From: Onchocerca lupi
Lineage: Eukaryota; Nematoda; Chromadorea; Rhabditida; Onchocercidae
Direction of reading: 5' to 3'
Length of the DNA stretch: 64,000 nucleotides
Assembly: GCA_028564675.1 (NCBI GenBank)
Contig: JAOVVO010000360.1
Coordinates: 16,872-80,871, forward strand
Below, one piece after another: positions 38,313 to 53,600 of the stretch. The translations under genes were made by a program, and so were the position numbers. Below the pieces are notes generated by a model that was not told where the DNA came from, made no database searches, and worked only from the letters and a program-made list of their open reading frames with translations. How positions within the stretch are numbered: the stretch's first letter is position 1; each line of letters opens with the position of its first letter.

Positions 38313-41300
38313 TTAACGGTTAAATGTAAATGATGGATAATGATGTTTACGAGAACAGGTACCATAAATATCATCGATGTCACTGGTTGGAGCATTATCC
38401 TGATAAAGTAAAGCAATTTCTTCTGCGCTAGTATATGCTTCATGATGGAGTACTTTCATCGGTGGACTTAAAATTTTCGGTTGTGGTACACCATGGATCG
38501 ATTCTTGATGGACATATGTTGTTGAAGGTATTATATCGGGCATCCATCCGTTAACACAGTTTCCACTTATTTCCACATCTTCAATAATTGCTGAATATTT
38601 TCAAATCTTTAAAAATAAAGAACTGAAATTGGCGATCTTTTACAGTCAACAAAAGATCTGAACCTGTATTTGATGACTGCAATAAGAGAGGAGTTTGACA
38701 CTGAGGATCCAAAACTTCCGTATTTTTTGGCAAATTATTCATCCATAAACCATTATTACAACGAATATTTCGCTGAAAACATAACTAAATTGTTTTCTTT
38801 GTATCATAATACTCAGCATTCAATCATAAAGGAATTTTCCGCTATCAAACGCTCAGTCTAACAATTTGATTAATTCACTAACAAACTATGTTTATGAAAA
38901 TAAATTTGACATGTAACCTCTAATTTGCCATTATAAAGTAGGCTGAAATCGATTTATTGTTTCGAGGAAGAAAACGTATTTGAAATTTCATATTATCGAA
39001 AATTTGACAGAAGTACAATCTTAAATTTCCCCTTCAAAGCGTCGGCCTTCTTTGGTACTAAGTTTCAAGAGATATGTACATATGAGAATAGCCGTCCGAA
39101 TATTCAATGCAGCGACTTTTTGGCCGGTAACAGTCCACATTAGATGTCCCCGTATAAGGAAGTATTTTAATTCATCTATCCCATAAGGATTTTTAAAATT
39201 ATGTAGATGTTTCTAGCAAAAACAAGATTAAATATGACTGAATTATTAGAAAATTCGATCAACAAGTTGACATCATTAAATGGTCATTGAGAAAAAAATC
39301 ATTACTTATGTATGGACATTTAATGGATGAATTTTTAAAATAATCGTTTTTAAAATCATCTTGAAATTACGAGAAATTATTTCATTTATAAATATTTTTC
39401 ATTTAAAATATAATCACTGTTCTCAAATTTTTTCATTTTCTTTTTTTCTGAAAGATCAACTTTGCTGTGTAATAATAATTCACTTTTGGACCAAAATAGT
39501 TTGTCCATAAGAAAATATACGTGGCGACAAAGACCAATACTGAATTGAGCGCAATTTCGTGGAGTGGATTATCAGCATGATCAAATAGTATGTAAAGACC
39601 GAAAGAATTATAGAATGCACATAGCACAGACTGAAAAAACGTGTAGTCTTTTATTTCGAAAATGTTTTTTTTATAACATTATTACTTTTCAATAATCAAA
39701 TGTGCCTCTAGAATTAACCAGAATCAACAGCCTTCATCTGATAAATACAAATGTCGTTATCGTCTTGACCTAATTGAACTTTTCATTCAATTATTTAAAT
39801 GAACGAAACTGTGAATTTCAATAAAAAAAGATGAAGAAAAAAAAGGAACTATTGAAAAACTGTTGAAAGATCTTTAGTGGAATGAACAATGATACCGAAA
39901 ACAAAGGCGAAGCAATAGAAATTTTATGTATCCGATTTCCCAGATGTTACTAAATTTCCGATCAGCATTGTTCTGTCGAATGCCAAAATCACTAACGTTT
40001 GTGTTTTAGAAATAACTACTGAAGAATTGAATAATTCAACTTGTATAAAATAAAAACGAACCAGGATAATATGCAACCAAAGTGTCGTTCGAATGGAATA
40101 TTCAGTGACCATGTAGTCGAACTGCTTGTTAAAAGATATCAGAAGGGCTGTTGAAAACGCATAAAAATCGAACTGAAAATCTTTTTCATCGTCTGTCATA
40201 TAACTAAAGAATTGAAAAAATGTAAAAACCAAAAACTTAAATCTTTTCTGCAGATTGAGCTTACATCAAGATTAAGGGTAAAGATGAAAGATAAGCTGGA
40301 ATGTGGTATGATGTCATTTGAATTATATGACTATCAATCATATTGTTCCCAATTTCAGTAATTCCAAGATAACAAAAACTATCCAATTATCCACTAAAGT
40401 GTCTTTTCATGGCATAGACTTTCCGGAAGCAGCTCAAAATTTTAGCCTTATGTCTATTCCTTTTCGTTGGCTGAATCATTATGTAAAAAATCAGTGACAG
40501 AGGTACAGTATCTATAGGTATCATGTTATTGCCAAATGATTACTTCAATGAGTAAAACTATTTTTAGCTTTATCCGGAGAAATTGAAAATCTAAAACTTT
40601 GAATAAAGATAGTCTCATCATTCTTATCGCTGTGGTGACGAGAGAAGATTAAAAGATAAACATTGCAAGACATTGTTAAGTTTATGATATTAAGGACTTA
40701 TAAATTTTTGATTCAGTATTGGTAATCTGATCAGGAAAGAAAGAAGCAGAAACATAGGCAGGAACGATGTCTGATGAAAAAGCACTGAAGACGATAACAA
40801 AATCAGTGAAGCAAATTTCAAAAAGTGAATTACCAAGATATAAAGTGCAACTGGAATCAGGAGAACCCAAAAGAAAGGCTGGTTTGGTGAAAGTGAACAT
40901 CCTGGATCAAGGAAGAAGGTTGCTACTGATAACAGTATTGGGATAATCACTGAACATAATATTATCATCCAGTAACTGCAAAAGTATCAATTTAAAATTA
41001 GCAGAAGCTTAAAGAATTAGCATCAACATATCAACGTATCTTTCTTTTGAAGTAAATCATCCATAAGCAAGTAAATAAATATGCAGAATATTTTTTTCAC
41101 TAATAGAGTTATTAATAAACCAATTGCTAAAACATTCTAAAACTTGCTTCGATTCTGTCCTTCCTGTTGCAAGAAGTCGATAAATATGAAAAGAATACAA
41201 AAAAAGCCATGCAAATACTGCCGAAGTACATAAGTTTATAACCGTATTCCGTGCAAGGCAAAATACCTGGAAGGATTATTCTATTCCCATTTTTGCATGA

Positions 41301-44300
41301 ATAATAAAATAGAAAGATTGAAATTTAAATCATAATGAAGGAAAAAGAAACAGATTGTACATTTAGGTGGATGATGGACATCCAAATGCTTGCTTATTTA
41401 CAGAATAAAATAATGACTTTAAAGTCTCAAGTCCAAAATTCAAAACTCCAGAACCAAACTCAAAAATGGAAAAAATTCGCATACAATATTAGGTTGAAGC
41501 CGATGAACTAAGAAAATAGCGATCACATCAAGTGAAAACATAAGGATAAAACCGAATCGAATGAGCCTCAGGCGCAGACAGGGTCGATAAAGGCTCCGGA
41601 TCGCTGATAGTAGAAGTAAAACAAGAGCAAATGTTACGCACAATGATCCAGCGTAGGATATGGTTTTTGATGGCACAAAACGGATCTGCAAGTTGAAGTT
41701 CAATAAAATTTTTTGTATTAAGAAAAATTCAAGCAAAAACTTTGCTGCGGGAAACTTCAAATTTTACTTCCTTAGAATCGACTTTTGTCTCCATACCTCA
41801 TGATAAAAAGCAATTTCCGATTGTATATTCCAAATTTTGCTTACCAGAGCTCCATGATCTGGTTGAATAAGGATTGTGTAAATACCAGATCTTTCGAAAT
41901 TACAAATAGCATGGGTACGATTAAGTCCCACAAGTGCTGCTCTTTGTGCAGACCATTCCAGGAATATATTTGGTTCCATTTTTATATTTCCATCTGCCCA
42001 ATCCACGGTTCTGGATAATCTTTTTGCTGGATCTTCGACAATCACGCACTCTGGATATTTCCAAGCTTCTTCGCTAACCGGGAATAGTACTTGAATCGCA
42101 CAGGTGGCATTATAGTAAACGGCGACGATCGGTGCTTTGCATTGGTAACGGTCTATATTGTTAAATATACTATAAAATATAACTTTTCCGGGATAAACTA
42201 CTGGATCTTCACATAGAAGCTTCATTTGTATATTACGGAAATTTCCTGTGCGTTCATCCACAAAATTCTTGAATTTTGGCAATATTTGATTTCTGCCAAC
42301 CGGCATTTCATCCACTGCGAATACTGTAATTAGTCAAGTTAAGTCGCATAGGTTCAATCTTCTCAAAAATCATTTATTGGTTTGAAGAAAATGCATGATA
42401 TAACAGAACTTAAGTAAAATGAAAGCGAATCATTTGGGTAAGCCTGCCTGAGATAAAAGTAAGTCCAGATCATTTTTAAAATGAGAATTGGACAGCTCAA
42501 ATTATATGCACATTTTCTCCCATATTAGTATTTAGATCAGTGATAGAGTTAAATTCAGTTACGGCAAAGTATTTCCGGATAATGCTACAACTGCATCTCT
42601 GGCATAACCATGGGGGGAGGAGGGAACTTTCTAAAGATCCCTGTTTTGTTGGCAGAAAACCAATTCTGTTTAACTTGATCATCCATGATTTAAAATCATT
42701 TTAATATGAAAACTGAAAAGAAAAACAGCAAAAAAAGTAACCCATATTTTGTCCGCAGAACATAAATGGCTTGAGATACGAATGAATTTGATGAACATTC
42801 GCTACGTGGATGCCATAATCATTGAATAGATGAATTAATTGCGCATTATTTGGATAATCTTTTATCTTTAATAAACTGTCTGTCACTTTCAGTAAGCGAT
42901 TGGTGTATTCCGCTGATCTGCAAATAATGGTGATAGAAGGACTTTATATCAAACTTTCCTAAAGTTTAATTTTTAAGTTTTGGAGTTTTTCTACAAAATT
43001 TAAAAGTTTTATTTGAAATTTCTGAGATGGAATGCAAACTTCAAGTGACTATTCGACGAGTCATTTCCAGTAAGTTCTTCTCTTATCAATCGTGCTACCA
43101 CTTTTCTCGCAATAGCAACATTAACACCTTTCAAATACAACACGCTGCTTGTTGCATTTGATAGAATATGTACAAGCTTCATCCGATCAGTTAAATTTAA
43201 CTGAAATTACAAGTCAAATTTTTGTTTCTCGAAATAAGAACCTTTTCCTGTATTTATCGAAACGATATATTCAAAAACTTCGCTGGAAAACGCATTTACA
43301 CAGAAGTAAATGCGTTTTCCGTCGACAAAAATTCAATGATATCAGAACTGAGTATGAAGATTTGAAACATGTCGAGAAGCAATGCCATAATTATTCAGTA
43401 CGACAACTGATTACCTTAGTGAAGGCAGGAAGAGTACAATTATAATTGTTGATCTGATCCCAGTAGGCACTTCTCAGACATTTTCGTAAAACTAGACCTA
43501 CTTCGCCATTTGGACAACTCTTAAAAAAAAAAAAAAAAAAACAAATCAGTAAAATGAAAGTTGTCAAAGAGTTAAATATGGTACTTGAGAATAATACACA
43601 AGAACTGAGTTTAGTACTTGTGAATTCATAAACTGTCAGAAAAATTTACCAATAACGTAATTTTTGAAGGTTGTAAACTTGTTCAATACTTTTTTTCATT
43701 CCTAAATAGCTACTTGAAAAATAACGATAATTTCAGGAAAAAGCATTACTTGTCTTGCAGTAGCTCCAACAATCGTCGTTGGCCATTGGATACCATACTC
43801 AATGTTTGATGGACATCTATTCTTAATTTTTAAACATTTTAAAGTTTTTCGATCTAACACTTGATCCAAACCAGGACATCGATCACATCGACGACCAACT
43901 GCTTCACCAATACATGGACATTGACCTTTCGAGGTACAAGCTAAGTCGGAGGAACCATAACCACATTCACACGATATGCATTCATCTCCCGAATAATAGG
44001 CACCATTCTATACGCCATTTTTTATTTTGTTTTTTTGAGAAATTATAATAAAATTGGTGAAACTGATTTTTAAGCTTTCATAATTTTAGTTACTTTTGTC
44101 AAGATGGTAAGATAACCTTGCAGTAACACTCGCCCGTTTTGGTATTGCACTGTTCCAGGAAACCTCTTCCGGTATCACATGAGCACTGTTTACATTTCGG
44201 GAAAGTACCATACCATCCTTTTGGACACATTTGTAGCGCTGTTTTGCGTTCACAATTCCGTCCACTTAATCCTCTACCGCACGTGCATTCGTATCCTAAA

Positions 44301-47300
44301 ACTGATGTTTTGTAGATTTCTCAAATTAATAAAAAGAATGGGTACAGTTAAAATTAAATTAAGATTTTGGAATTATAGAAATTAAATTATATGATTGTGT
44401 GAACTCGAATTGGTGCTTAAAACTACAAACAAAAACACGAAATTCTAGAAAAATTCGAAAAATGAAGTGAAAAAGTCTAATCGCGATAGAAGGTAATGAA
44501 ATAAAACTAACCTTTCGAAGTATTTTTTCTGTGACATACGCCTTCTTCACCACACAAATTCGGTAATGAGCAAATATTTACGCATCCATCACCAATGAAA
44601 CCTGCATAATTCCATAGGCAATGACAGAAAACCATTTTCAGCTATATTCTAATAAAAATTAGTAATATTCTTTGAAAGCCATCCTGCAGATTCCGCTGAT
44701 TTTGGATCATGGAAAAACAATAAAATAAAACATTAAAAAAGGGTTTAAGAAGTACCCGTCTTGCATTCGCAACGATGTCGGTCCCATTCTCGAACACATA
44801 TGCTGTTAGAAGGGCAGGCTTTCGGCGAACTGCATCCATTCGCTACCTGAATTCAAAAAAATAACGAAATCTCATTTTACAGAAAGAAAAAAAAATTTCA
44901 AAACATTAGTTTGAAAATACAAAATTTAGAAAATCACACTTCTCTTAACAATCGCAGAAATTGAGATAGATGGAAATGGCAATTTCTTTATTCAGTCAAA
45001 TATATTCAATAAAGAAACCTAAAGTTAGTATTGATATTATTTTAGATACTGTTGCAACTTTTTCGTATATATGTAAGAAATGATTAATTAATACTTGACA
45101 GCCAGGTCTTGTCATCATATTTTCAGCTAATTCCAATCGTAGGTCATTGATTTTGACGTTTCGAAGGCATCCTTCAAATCGCTGCGGATAACTGGTTGAT
45201 GGAGCTAATCCCGAATAAACTTTGCGTATGTCCCGATATAAGCCATTATTTTGCATTACGATGCGCTGAAATTTGAATTGAGTGAAATTAAAATCAGAAT
45301 CATACAGCTTTAATTTTAGATTTGAAAGAAAGACGAATGAGTGGAATTTTTCATTAAGCAGAAAAATTAACATTTTAAATCTCTTGTTTTAAACTGGGTT
45401 ACTTAGATTTGAAAATTTGTTATTTGCGCTTTTTCAAAAAAGTTGGCAAAAAACTTAATAAATGTTACAAAAATGCAAACCTTTCTGTATAAATGATCAG
45501 TGACAATCAGCGTAGTATAATTTTCAACAACAACTGAGAGGCTTTTCAAATTACCATCGGCAAAATTTGGAAATGATAAAAAATACTGTTCCGAGCCAAT
45601 GCTTATCATCCCTTTACCATGACTTACCTTAAAATTCAAAGTTAGAATTAAAGTTTAAAAATTTTAAATCTTCAACTTTTCGTTCATAATATTGCAAATT
45701 ACAGTTGTTTTATTTACATTCAAATAAAAAAACCAGTCTTCCAGGAATTTTTCGCATCATAATTATAAGTTTAGAGATTTCAGATACAAAAAATAATTTC
45801 GGAATTTTTAATCAATACACTAAACTAATGGTGATCAATAATACCGAGAGAAATAAGTGATAAAAAATCATACCGAGAAAATAATAAATTGTGACCGCTT
45901 GGTAAATTCAGCTGCAATAACTTGTGTTTCACGTGAACGCGTCCGAAATTCGAAGGACAAATTGTAGAATTTCATATCAACTGGTACATTCCAGAAAACA
46001 AATGATTCGTCGTCATACAGTGAAACAAATGAATCTTCTAAAGTGGTAGACTACAATGATTCAAATAGGTGGAGAAAAGATCATAAAAATCATAGTAAAA
46101 TTGATAAGCTTAACTTCAATTAATATTACACATGTGATGATTCTTTATTTATATATATATATATATATATATAATCGATTCTGAATAATATATAGTAGCA
46201 TTGCCTTAAATATCAGAATGATAATCACAGTGATTCTTTAGAAATTTAATTTTCAAATCTAAACTAAATTATTCATTTACTGATTTTGAAATTCCTACCT
46301 TCATCGGTGCATGGCCCATTAGTATGTGCTGTCTTCTTGCATCGACAATGATATCCATCCCATGCTGGCTCACAAACTGCAGTGCGATGACATGGGTTAT
46401 TGAGGCATTCATTTCTTTTCTGTTTACAACCATGTTGTAAGTTCCCAACTTTTTCAAATTCTTCAAAATTCGAAAAATCCACAAGTGTCCCATCAAAGGT
46501 TAAATTTGAGATACAGCCGACGAATGGTTCTTGAATTCTTGCTGAACCATGTGCATCACCATCGATTCCACTTATATAATTTTGTTCAGCAATAGTTACT
46601 GATCGACCGCCGAGACTTATGGCATTGGGAAGATCGAAAAATCGATAGCAACTAACCGCTGGATCCTCACATCTGTAAAAGAATTTTATTGCATTCTTTG
46701 AGGAAAACTGTTAAGTACATGATATGAAAAACATAAATTATTTAGCAATCTAAGGATAGAATGGCATTTCAGTACTATGAATATTTCGTAAAATATTTTT
46801 CACTTTCTTTATTTTCCTATGAGCGAGGATTGAATGAAACATTCATTCTTCATTTCGAGTTTTTCTAGTAAAGTTAGCAGAATCTTTTACTTTAATGAAC
46901 GAACTTTTTTGGTAATTTCGCGTTAACCTCAGCAGCACATTTTTGATAGCCGGTAATATTGCTAAATTTCATGGCAATATGAGAATCACAGTCATCCAGT
47001 GATATAATCAATTTCTGAAACCGCCATCTACAATGGATGGAAAAAAAAGAAAAGATTATTTAAATTACTTCTTAAGAGTATTTTGAAAGCTTTAGGCAGA
47101 TGTCGGTAATATTGAAAATCAAATACTGATCATTTTCCTATAACTAACATTATCATAATAATCAAGTGTTATTTGATGCCATTTTCCATCGCTTACTCTG
47201 TTCTCTGGCCAATCATCCATTGTAACCTGGAAAAATTGCATGGTCAGATTTAGTCTGCTTCTACTTAACAGATGTCGAGCAAAAAATAATTTTTATCGCC

Positions 47301-47597
47301 ATTAACTGGGCAGAATTAAAAATAAAATTAAGGTTGTCAATTCCAAAAAAAAAAAAAGAAAAAATCAACTTTTAAACATAATGATGAAGAAAGAAAAAAC
47401 TAACCTCATAGATATCATGACCGAGAGAGAATCGTCCCCGAACAAGTGCCTCCTCGAGTGACACTTCCAGAAAATCCGACGACGAATTTCCCGCAAAAAG
47501 CAGTACTCCATTCGGTGCTATCGTTGCTATACTAAATGCAAATTATTTTGTTTAAATCTTACCGTAAAAAGATAAAAAAAAAGAAAAGACTGATCTT

Positions 47598-47629
<32 letters not shown>

Positions 47630-50600
47630 GACTGATTTTTTTGTTAAAAAAAAAAAAAAAAAAAAAAAACATTTCTAAAAAGCCGATTTAATTCCTCTTC
47701 AACATAATAACAATATTGAAACAGAATGGTTGAAAAAATGAATTAATAACCTAAAATCAAAAAATTCTTGACAAACCTAAACTGCAATTCCCACTGCATC
47801 CGAGTAATCTGTAGAGGTAGCACAATGTAACCACCATCTTCTACAAATGAGACCGAACGCAATCTACACTGCGAATCCGTATCATGGGAATGCCAACGGC
47901 ATTGCATACACCTCGTTGTTCGATTCACTAATTTGCAGACGGAATCCGAAAAACATGAGTTCGGCAAGCAATTGTCCACATAAATGGACTTTTCGCAATT
48001 TTTTCCTGTACAATTTGTTCATTTGTCGAATTTAATTTCCCTATTATTCTAATAATATTATTCTACAATAGTTGAATTTTCGAACTCAAAATTATGAATA
48101 AAAATGATATTTTGTTCTGAAATGAATTTTTTTTCTTGTTACTGTGATCTTCGCTAATTTTAAATGAATTTATTTGTTTGTACTTGTTTGTTGTCTAACT
48201 TTTCGCCTTCTTTAAAAATAATCATAGAAATTGTGATGGCAAAAAATTTTCCATTGGGTAATTCCATCGACAAATTTCGTACAGTTTATCTTTCCATAAC
48301 TTATTCATTTATCAATTTATAATTATTCAGAGCCTTTTTATACGATCAAATTCTCTACATGTTTGCATCCCTTATCATATAAATTCATCTGCTGTGACTT
48401 TTTTATCGGAAATTTTGTTGAAGCTTTCCAGCCTAAAAATTCATTGCAATATCCATTACAGATGAAGTTATTGGGCTATAGAAAATCCCTAGGGGGGAAT
48501 GAAATGAAGTGCATTAATGTTATATGAACATTTGCATATACGCTTATTAGGCTGTCGTTCGAAAAGGAGGACGAAAAGGGTGAGATAAATGAAAGAAATG
48601 AGTGGTCACATTGGGGACAGGAAACATTTGGTGAATGATAATTATTCAGCCTCAACATGGATGCATCGGGTCACACCGTCATTAAAAGCTCTTACTACTA
48701 CTACTACCACTACAACAAGCTACAAAAAGGGCCATCGAATGAAGCCTTGAGCACCTATTCATACCGCTCAATGTGTTACCATTACATGTTGTGCTTAGGC
48801 TACTCCAAGAATTCTTTTCTTTTGATTAGAAACCATACGGTATGTATTGTTAATAACAATCCATTGATTCAATCCTTCATAATGTTTAACGACTATGCTT
48901 AGAGCTAAAAGTTATTACATAATTTATAGACTCGTTTGAAATCGCAATGTTTTGCTATCAATCTTGAATTGTCGCGGAAAAAATTGATTATTAATTAAGC
49001 AAATGTGATCAAACATTTTAAAATTGTTTATTTTACGAAATTTTATGTTCATTTTTACTTTTTTCCATTCACTCCCTCCCATTTCCTCTTCTTTTTCTCT
49101 TTCACTTTTTAAGCTTATTAAACAAAAAAAAAAAAAAAAAATATTCTATAATTTAAGAAAATTTTTTCTGCAAAAATTGATGGATTTAAAACAAATCATC
49201 AGTGATTGTTGCAGGAAATATTTCTGCTGAAAGATATTTCATTAGGAATGAAATGAGTGAAAGGAATTGTAAGTTATTATAATTATTCCAATTCAGTAGA
49301 TCATTAATAGCAAAGCTACGCAATCCATTTGTTCAAATAAATTCCAAATTTTTCATTTATTTGACTTTTGAAATAACAATCAAACCCTGTTTGGATGCAG
49401 GAGAATAATTAATATTATCCAGCTTGCAAATACTTAACTTAAATAGACAATTTATGTAATTAAATTATGAACTAACCTGTCCATTGCGGCGGACAATCGC
49501 AACGATATCCATTTTCTAGCGGTACACAAGTACCCTGATGTTGGCATGGAGAAGTGAAACACATATCAAGACGATAGTTACAAGATTGTTCAATGCCATC
49601 GCTGCCTGTAATGACTAAATCTCAGTTTTGTTTTAAAATTTCAAAAAGTGATAACATCTTTTCATGTGAAGTCTTAATGCTTCAACTGAGAGAAACAAAA
49701 GTTTGCCATATTGAGAATTGAAGTCGATGCAAGTTTAGATGCAAAGTAACTGTATCAGGATAATGCAGAATCCGAGATCAAACATCCGTTTCGCTAATTT
49801 TTCAAAAATTTATAGCTCTCTACAAGAAATATTTATGGAATATCTGATTTTTTTTTCAAGTATTTTATTATCAGGCAAGTTGAAATCTACATGAAATATT
49901 AAGTAACCTAAAAAAGTTTCGCGCAGAATCATTTTTTTCTTTTGAATAATCATGCTAATTTAATTTTAGCTTTACACGGTAGTTTATGGACTCACACTTG
50001 CTTGTCATTTCAGTGTCCTCTTTAATTAAAAAACTACCGTTCGCTCTTTTACCCTCTCACTCTCTTTTTCTCATCATAATTATATTATATATTTCAATTT
50101 AGAGTTGATAAGTGTGTGATGAAATATGCGATTGAGATGAATAATGCCCATTGATCTCTATTAACAATAGTTACACCGTTGGCATTTCAACGCTTTTTTC
50201 CTAACTTTTGAATAACTGCCAGCTGAATCGATCATCTGGTTGACCATTAATGAATGCTTAATGGAATAGAAGTCACTCTCCAATGCTAATATTAGATGGG
50301 CCACGAGTGCCAGTAAGTCGCTAGGCCAATTATTAAAATTTGATGCATTCAAGCGAAAAAATGACGAGTGTTGCGGACAGTTGTATATATATTATACAAT
50401 AATATGTTGAAATACACAAGTTCACATATACATAGAAAAATATTCTCACGGAAGGAGAAAGACAATCATGGTACTTATAAAGCAATTAAATTACTAAATT
50501 ACTAATGATTTATTGATGATAAGGTGTTTCATTTGGCTTTCTATACTCTAAAAGGCATAATGGCAAAATCTGTTTTGATCTTTCTGGTGTCCCTCCCGAC

Positions 50601-53600
50601 ATTTCTCACCCGTGCCATAAAATGAGATATAGGAAAACGAAGCAATATATATTGTATTTTCGTAAGAGATCTCATTCGGAAAATAAACTTTGAGATTGCT
50701 TGACTCACCTGTCATAAAAATTAGTCAAACGAGATATATTATGGGTGAAATTTCAAAAACAGAACAGTAAACTATCCTCTATTGTTGAACATTATATAAG
50801 ATAATTATGGCTAAAATACTTCCTTGATTCTATGTTATACAAATTATAACTGAGTAAACAAACTTGCAAATCCGGCTGGACATTCACATTGAAATGAATT
50901 GACAGTATTCAAAGAATGCATCAAGAAACTGTCCGTTTTAAAATTCTGCAATTTGGTTTTAAATTAACTTTGATTTGAAATAAAATTGTGTTAGATGTTT
51001 CACACCTCATTTTGTGATGTTTTAGGAAAAAAAACTTTTTTCTTCTTACCGTTCAGCTACACAAAAAATAAAAAAATACATTTAAATGTATTGGTTTCCT
51101 ATTCCATGGATTTCATTCAGTTCAGGATACTGGAATCACCACTTAATCTTTATATGACAACTGCATATAAGAGGAGGATATGTTAAAAATTTAACACATA
51201 ATGAATAATGTACGGCTGTAATGTCGGCTGAGCGACACTTTCAACAGAATTCACTTTGAGATTCCAAAAAGCACTCAATTTACCTGTGTCATTTTGACAT
51301 ATTTCTGAGTATTTCTACACTGTTGAAAATATGGACACGGCTCGCTAGAACATGTAGCATCTCGGTGTATTATTAATCTCATGCCAATTATGTCACTTAG
51401 CTTGCCAAGTCCATTTCTAATTAATCTTTCTACACGCTCCGATCTAAATTCAAAGATTTTCAAATTTTTAATTTCGTTTTCTCCTATTTTGAAAATGCAA
51501 AAAAAGCTTCTGACAGTATCAAATATTATATTTTTTCAATCTAAATTCATATATTTTATCAAATGTATCTACACACCATTTTGAGCATTATACATTCATG
51601 CATTTAAATTCATTTTAAACATCGATTTTCAGCATTTCATGTAGTTTAAACGCTTCGGGGATTATGAAGTCTTCTGGAACGCATACATGACAGCTTAAAC
51701 TAGGAACAGTAGACTATTTAATTCTAGTAGCTTAATTAGTTCAGAAATTTAGCCATTCGATTAATGAATGCATGCATGCATGTAAGTTTTGTGCAAGTAA
51801 TAAAATAATAATAAAAGAAATGACTTACCTCTGAATAGTATTTACGTGATGAACAACAAACGATACATTTGTATACCTATTGTATGTTTGAACATTAAAT
51901 ACCCAAATATCTTCGCTACGCCAATCATCCAAAAGTGATATGGCACTTGTAAAACGTTCAAAAACATCATTATCCAACAATTCCTCATAACGAATATCCG
52001 GGAATCCAAGAGTAACTGTATCTCGGATAATGATATCGTCTACGGGTATATAAATGAACCGACATTTGGCACAAACATTATTTGGACCATCTGAAATATA
52101 TTTTTTACCATAAAACTCCATCATTATTTTAGGCTTCGGCATAATATTTCTTGCCTTATTTATGAGGTAGATAAATTTTAAACCAAGACTGATATATTCT
52201 TCTTACCGGAAGCACAGATTTTATAAATAACATTTATATATCGTTTCCAAACATTCATCAGCATAATGGAGCCTTTATATCGATCTACCATTAAAATATC
52301 GTTTGTTTCAATGCTATACTCCAAAGTTGCATTATGGTCTGGATCACTAAATTTGTCGTAGAATTAGGAATTCGAAATTTTAATACTAAATTCTCAATAT
52401 GTACCTAATCTTTTTTCATAATTTACAGCATCAGTGCTCCTGTGTATTTGAAATCAATAATAACATTGAGAGGAAATAGAACTTCCTTCTAATTTGAGAA
52501 AAAGCTTGAGAAAATCAAAATTTGAGAGTCAATCAGTAAATATAAGTTACGAAAAAACAAACAAAGCTGGAACATTTCCTATTTCTCGTGCCACAGATTC
52601 ATCAACATGATTTGCATAAAGAACAGTGAAGTCACGAAGTTGAGGTCTGTTATCGTTAACATCGCTGACATGAACATAAACTGGTACAATAGAACTTAGC
52701 TGGCCACTAAAATCACTTCATTTTGCATAACAATAATTGTTGCCAGAAGCACTGATGTAAATTTGACAATGAACCCATTAAAATAAATCAATGCTTTTTA
52801 AAATGAAATCAATGACCTGCTTGCTTGAATTTCAAGAAAAAAATGATTCTTTTTTGCCTCATAATCGAAAATTGTTCGCGAAAGTATATGTACCACACCG
52901 TTCTGACTTGAATCCTGTAATTTATAGTGGAATTGTGTTAAAATTCACTGAGAATATTGAAGGTAATACGTTGCACTGCTGCTTCATGAATTTAGGACTT
53001 TTCTTGTTGTATTTCATAAGAGTGTAGGATTAAATCAGTCATCGATTCGTTTTTAATTCCGCCATTTTTCTTGACTCACTTTTTAGCCACGTAATTTTTG
53101 ACAGTAATCAACATAAATTAATATTTGAAGCATATAATATAATATGCTCATAAAAATTAAATAAGCTCATGCCGTTTCAATGTCGAAAAGTTTCGCATCA
53201 ATGCCACCAAATATTCGAAATTGTATGAGCGCGTTGTCACCTTCATCTTGATCACGAGCGATGATAGTACCAACTGTGGTACCTATGGGGCTATTCTCTG
53301 CGATCCATAAGTCATATCGGGATGATTCAAACTGTGGCGCATAATCATTCACATCAATGATAACTATTGATACGGTGGAAAAGGATGATAATGGTGGATT
53401 ACCGCGATCCTGTGCTTTCACTGTTAGTTGATATCTAGGAAAATTTGATTTTTCAGGTAAGTAAGAGGAGAATCGCTACGATTTTTTAATAGCAATTTCT
53501 AATAGATCATGCGATGAATTCAAGTTTATTAAATGACTAGAACTCTTATTCTTCCTTAATTTTCTCCTTTTCTTTAGAAAAAATGAAATAATTATGGATT

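Noticed and set aside
46905..47149. Apparent phase clash between the fmi-1 laminin-G exons
   Set aside because: It disappears when the acceptor TTTCAG at 47015 and the donor GTTCGT at 46904 are used; the frame then runs DYYDN to KLIISLDDCD and on to KCEDPAVSC.
52420..52500. Open stretch KEVLFPLNVIIDF as an extra fmi-1 exon
   Set aside because: Exons 52706-52563 and 52346-52207 already join in phase across the ninth cadherin repeat; adding it would break the frame.
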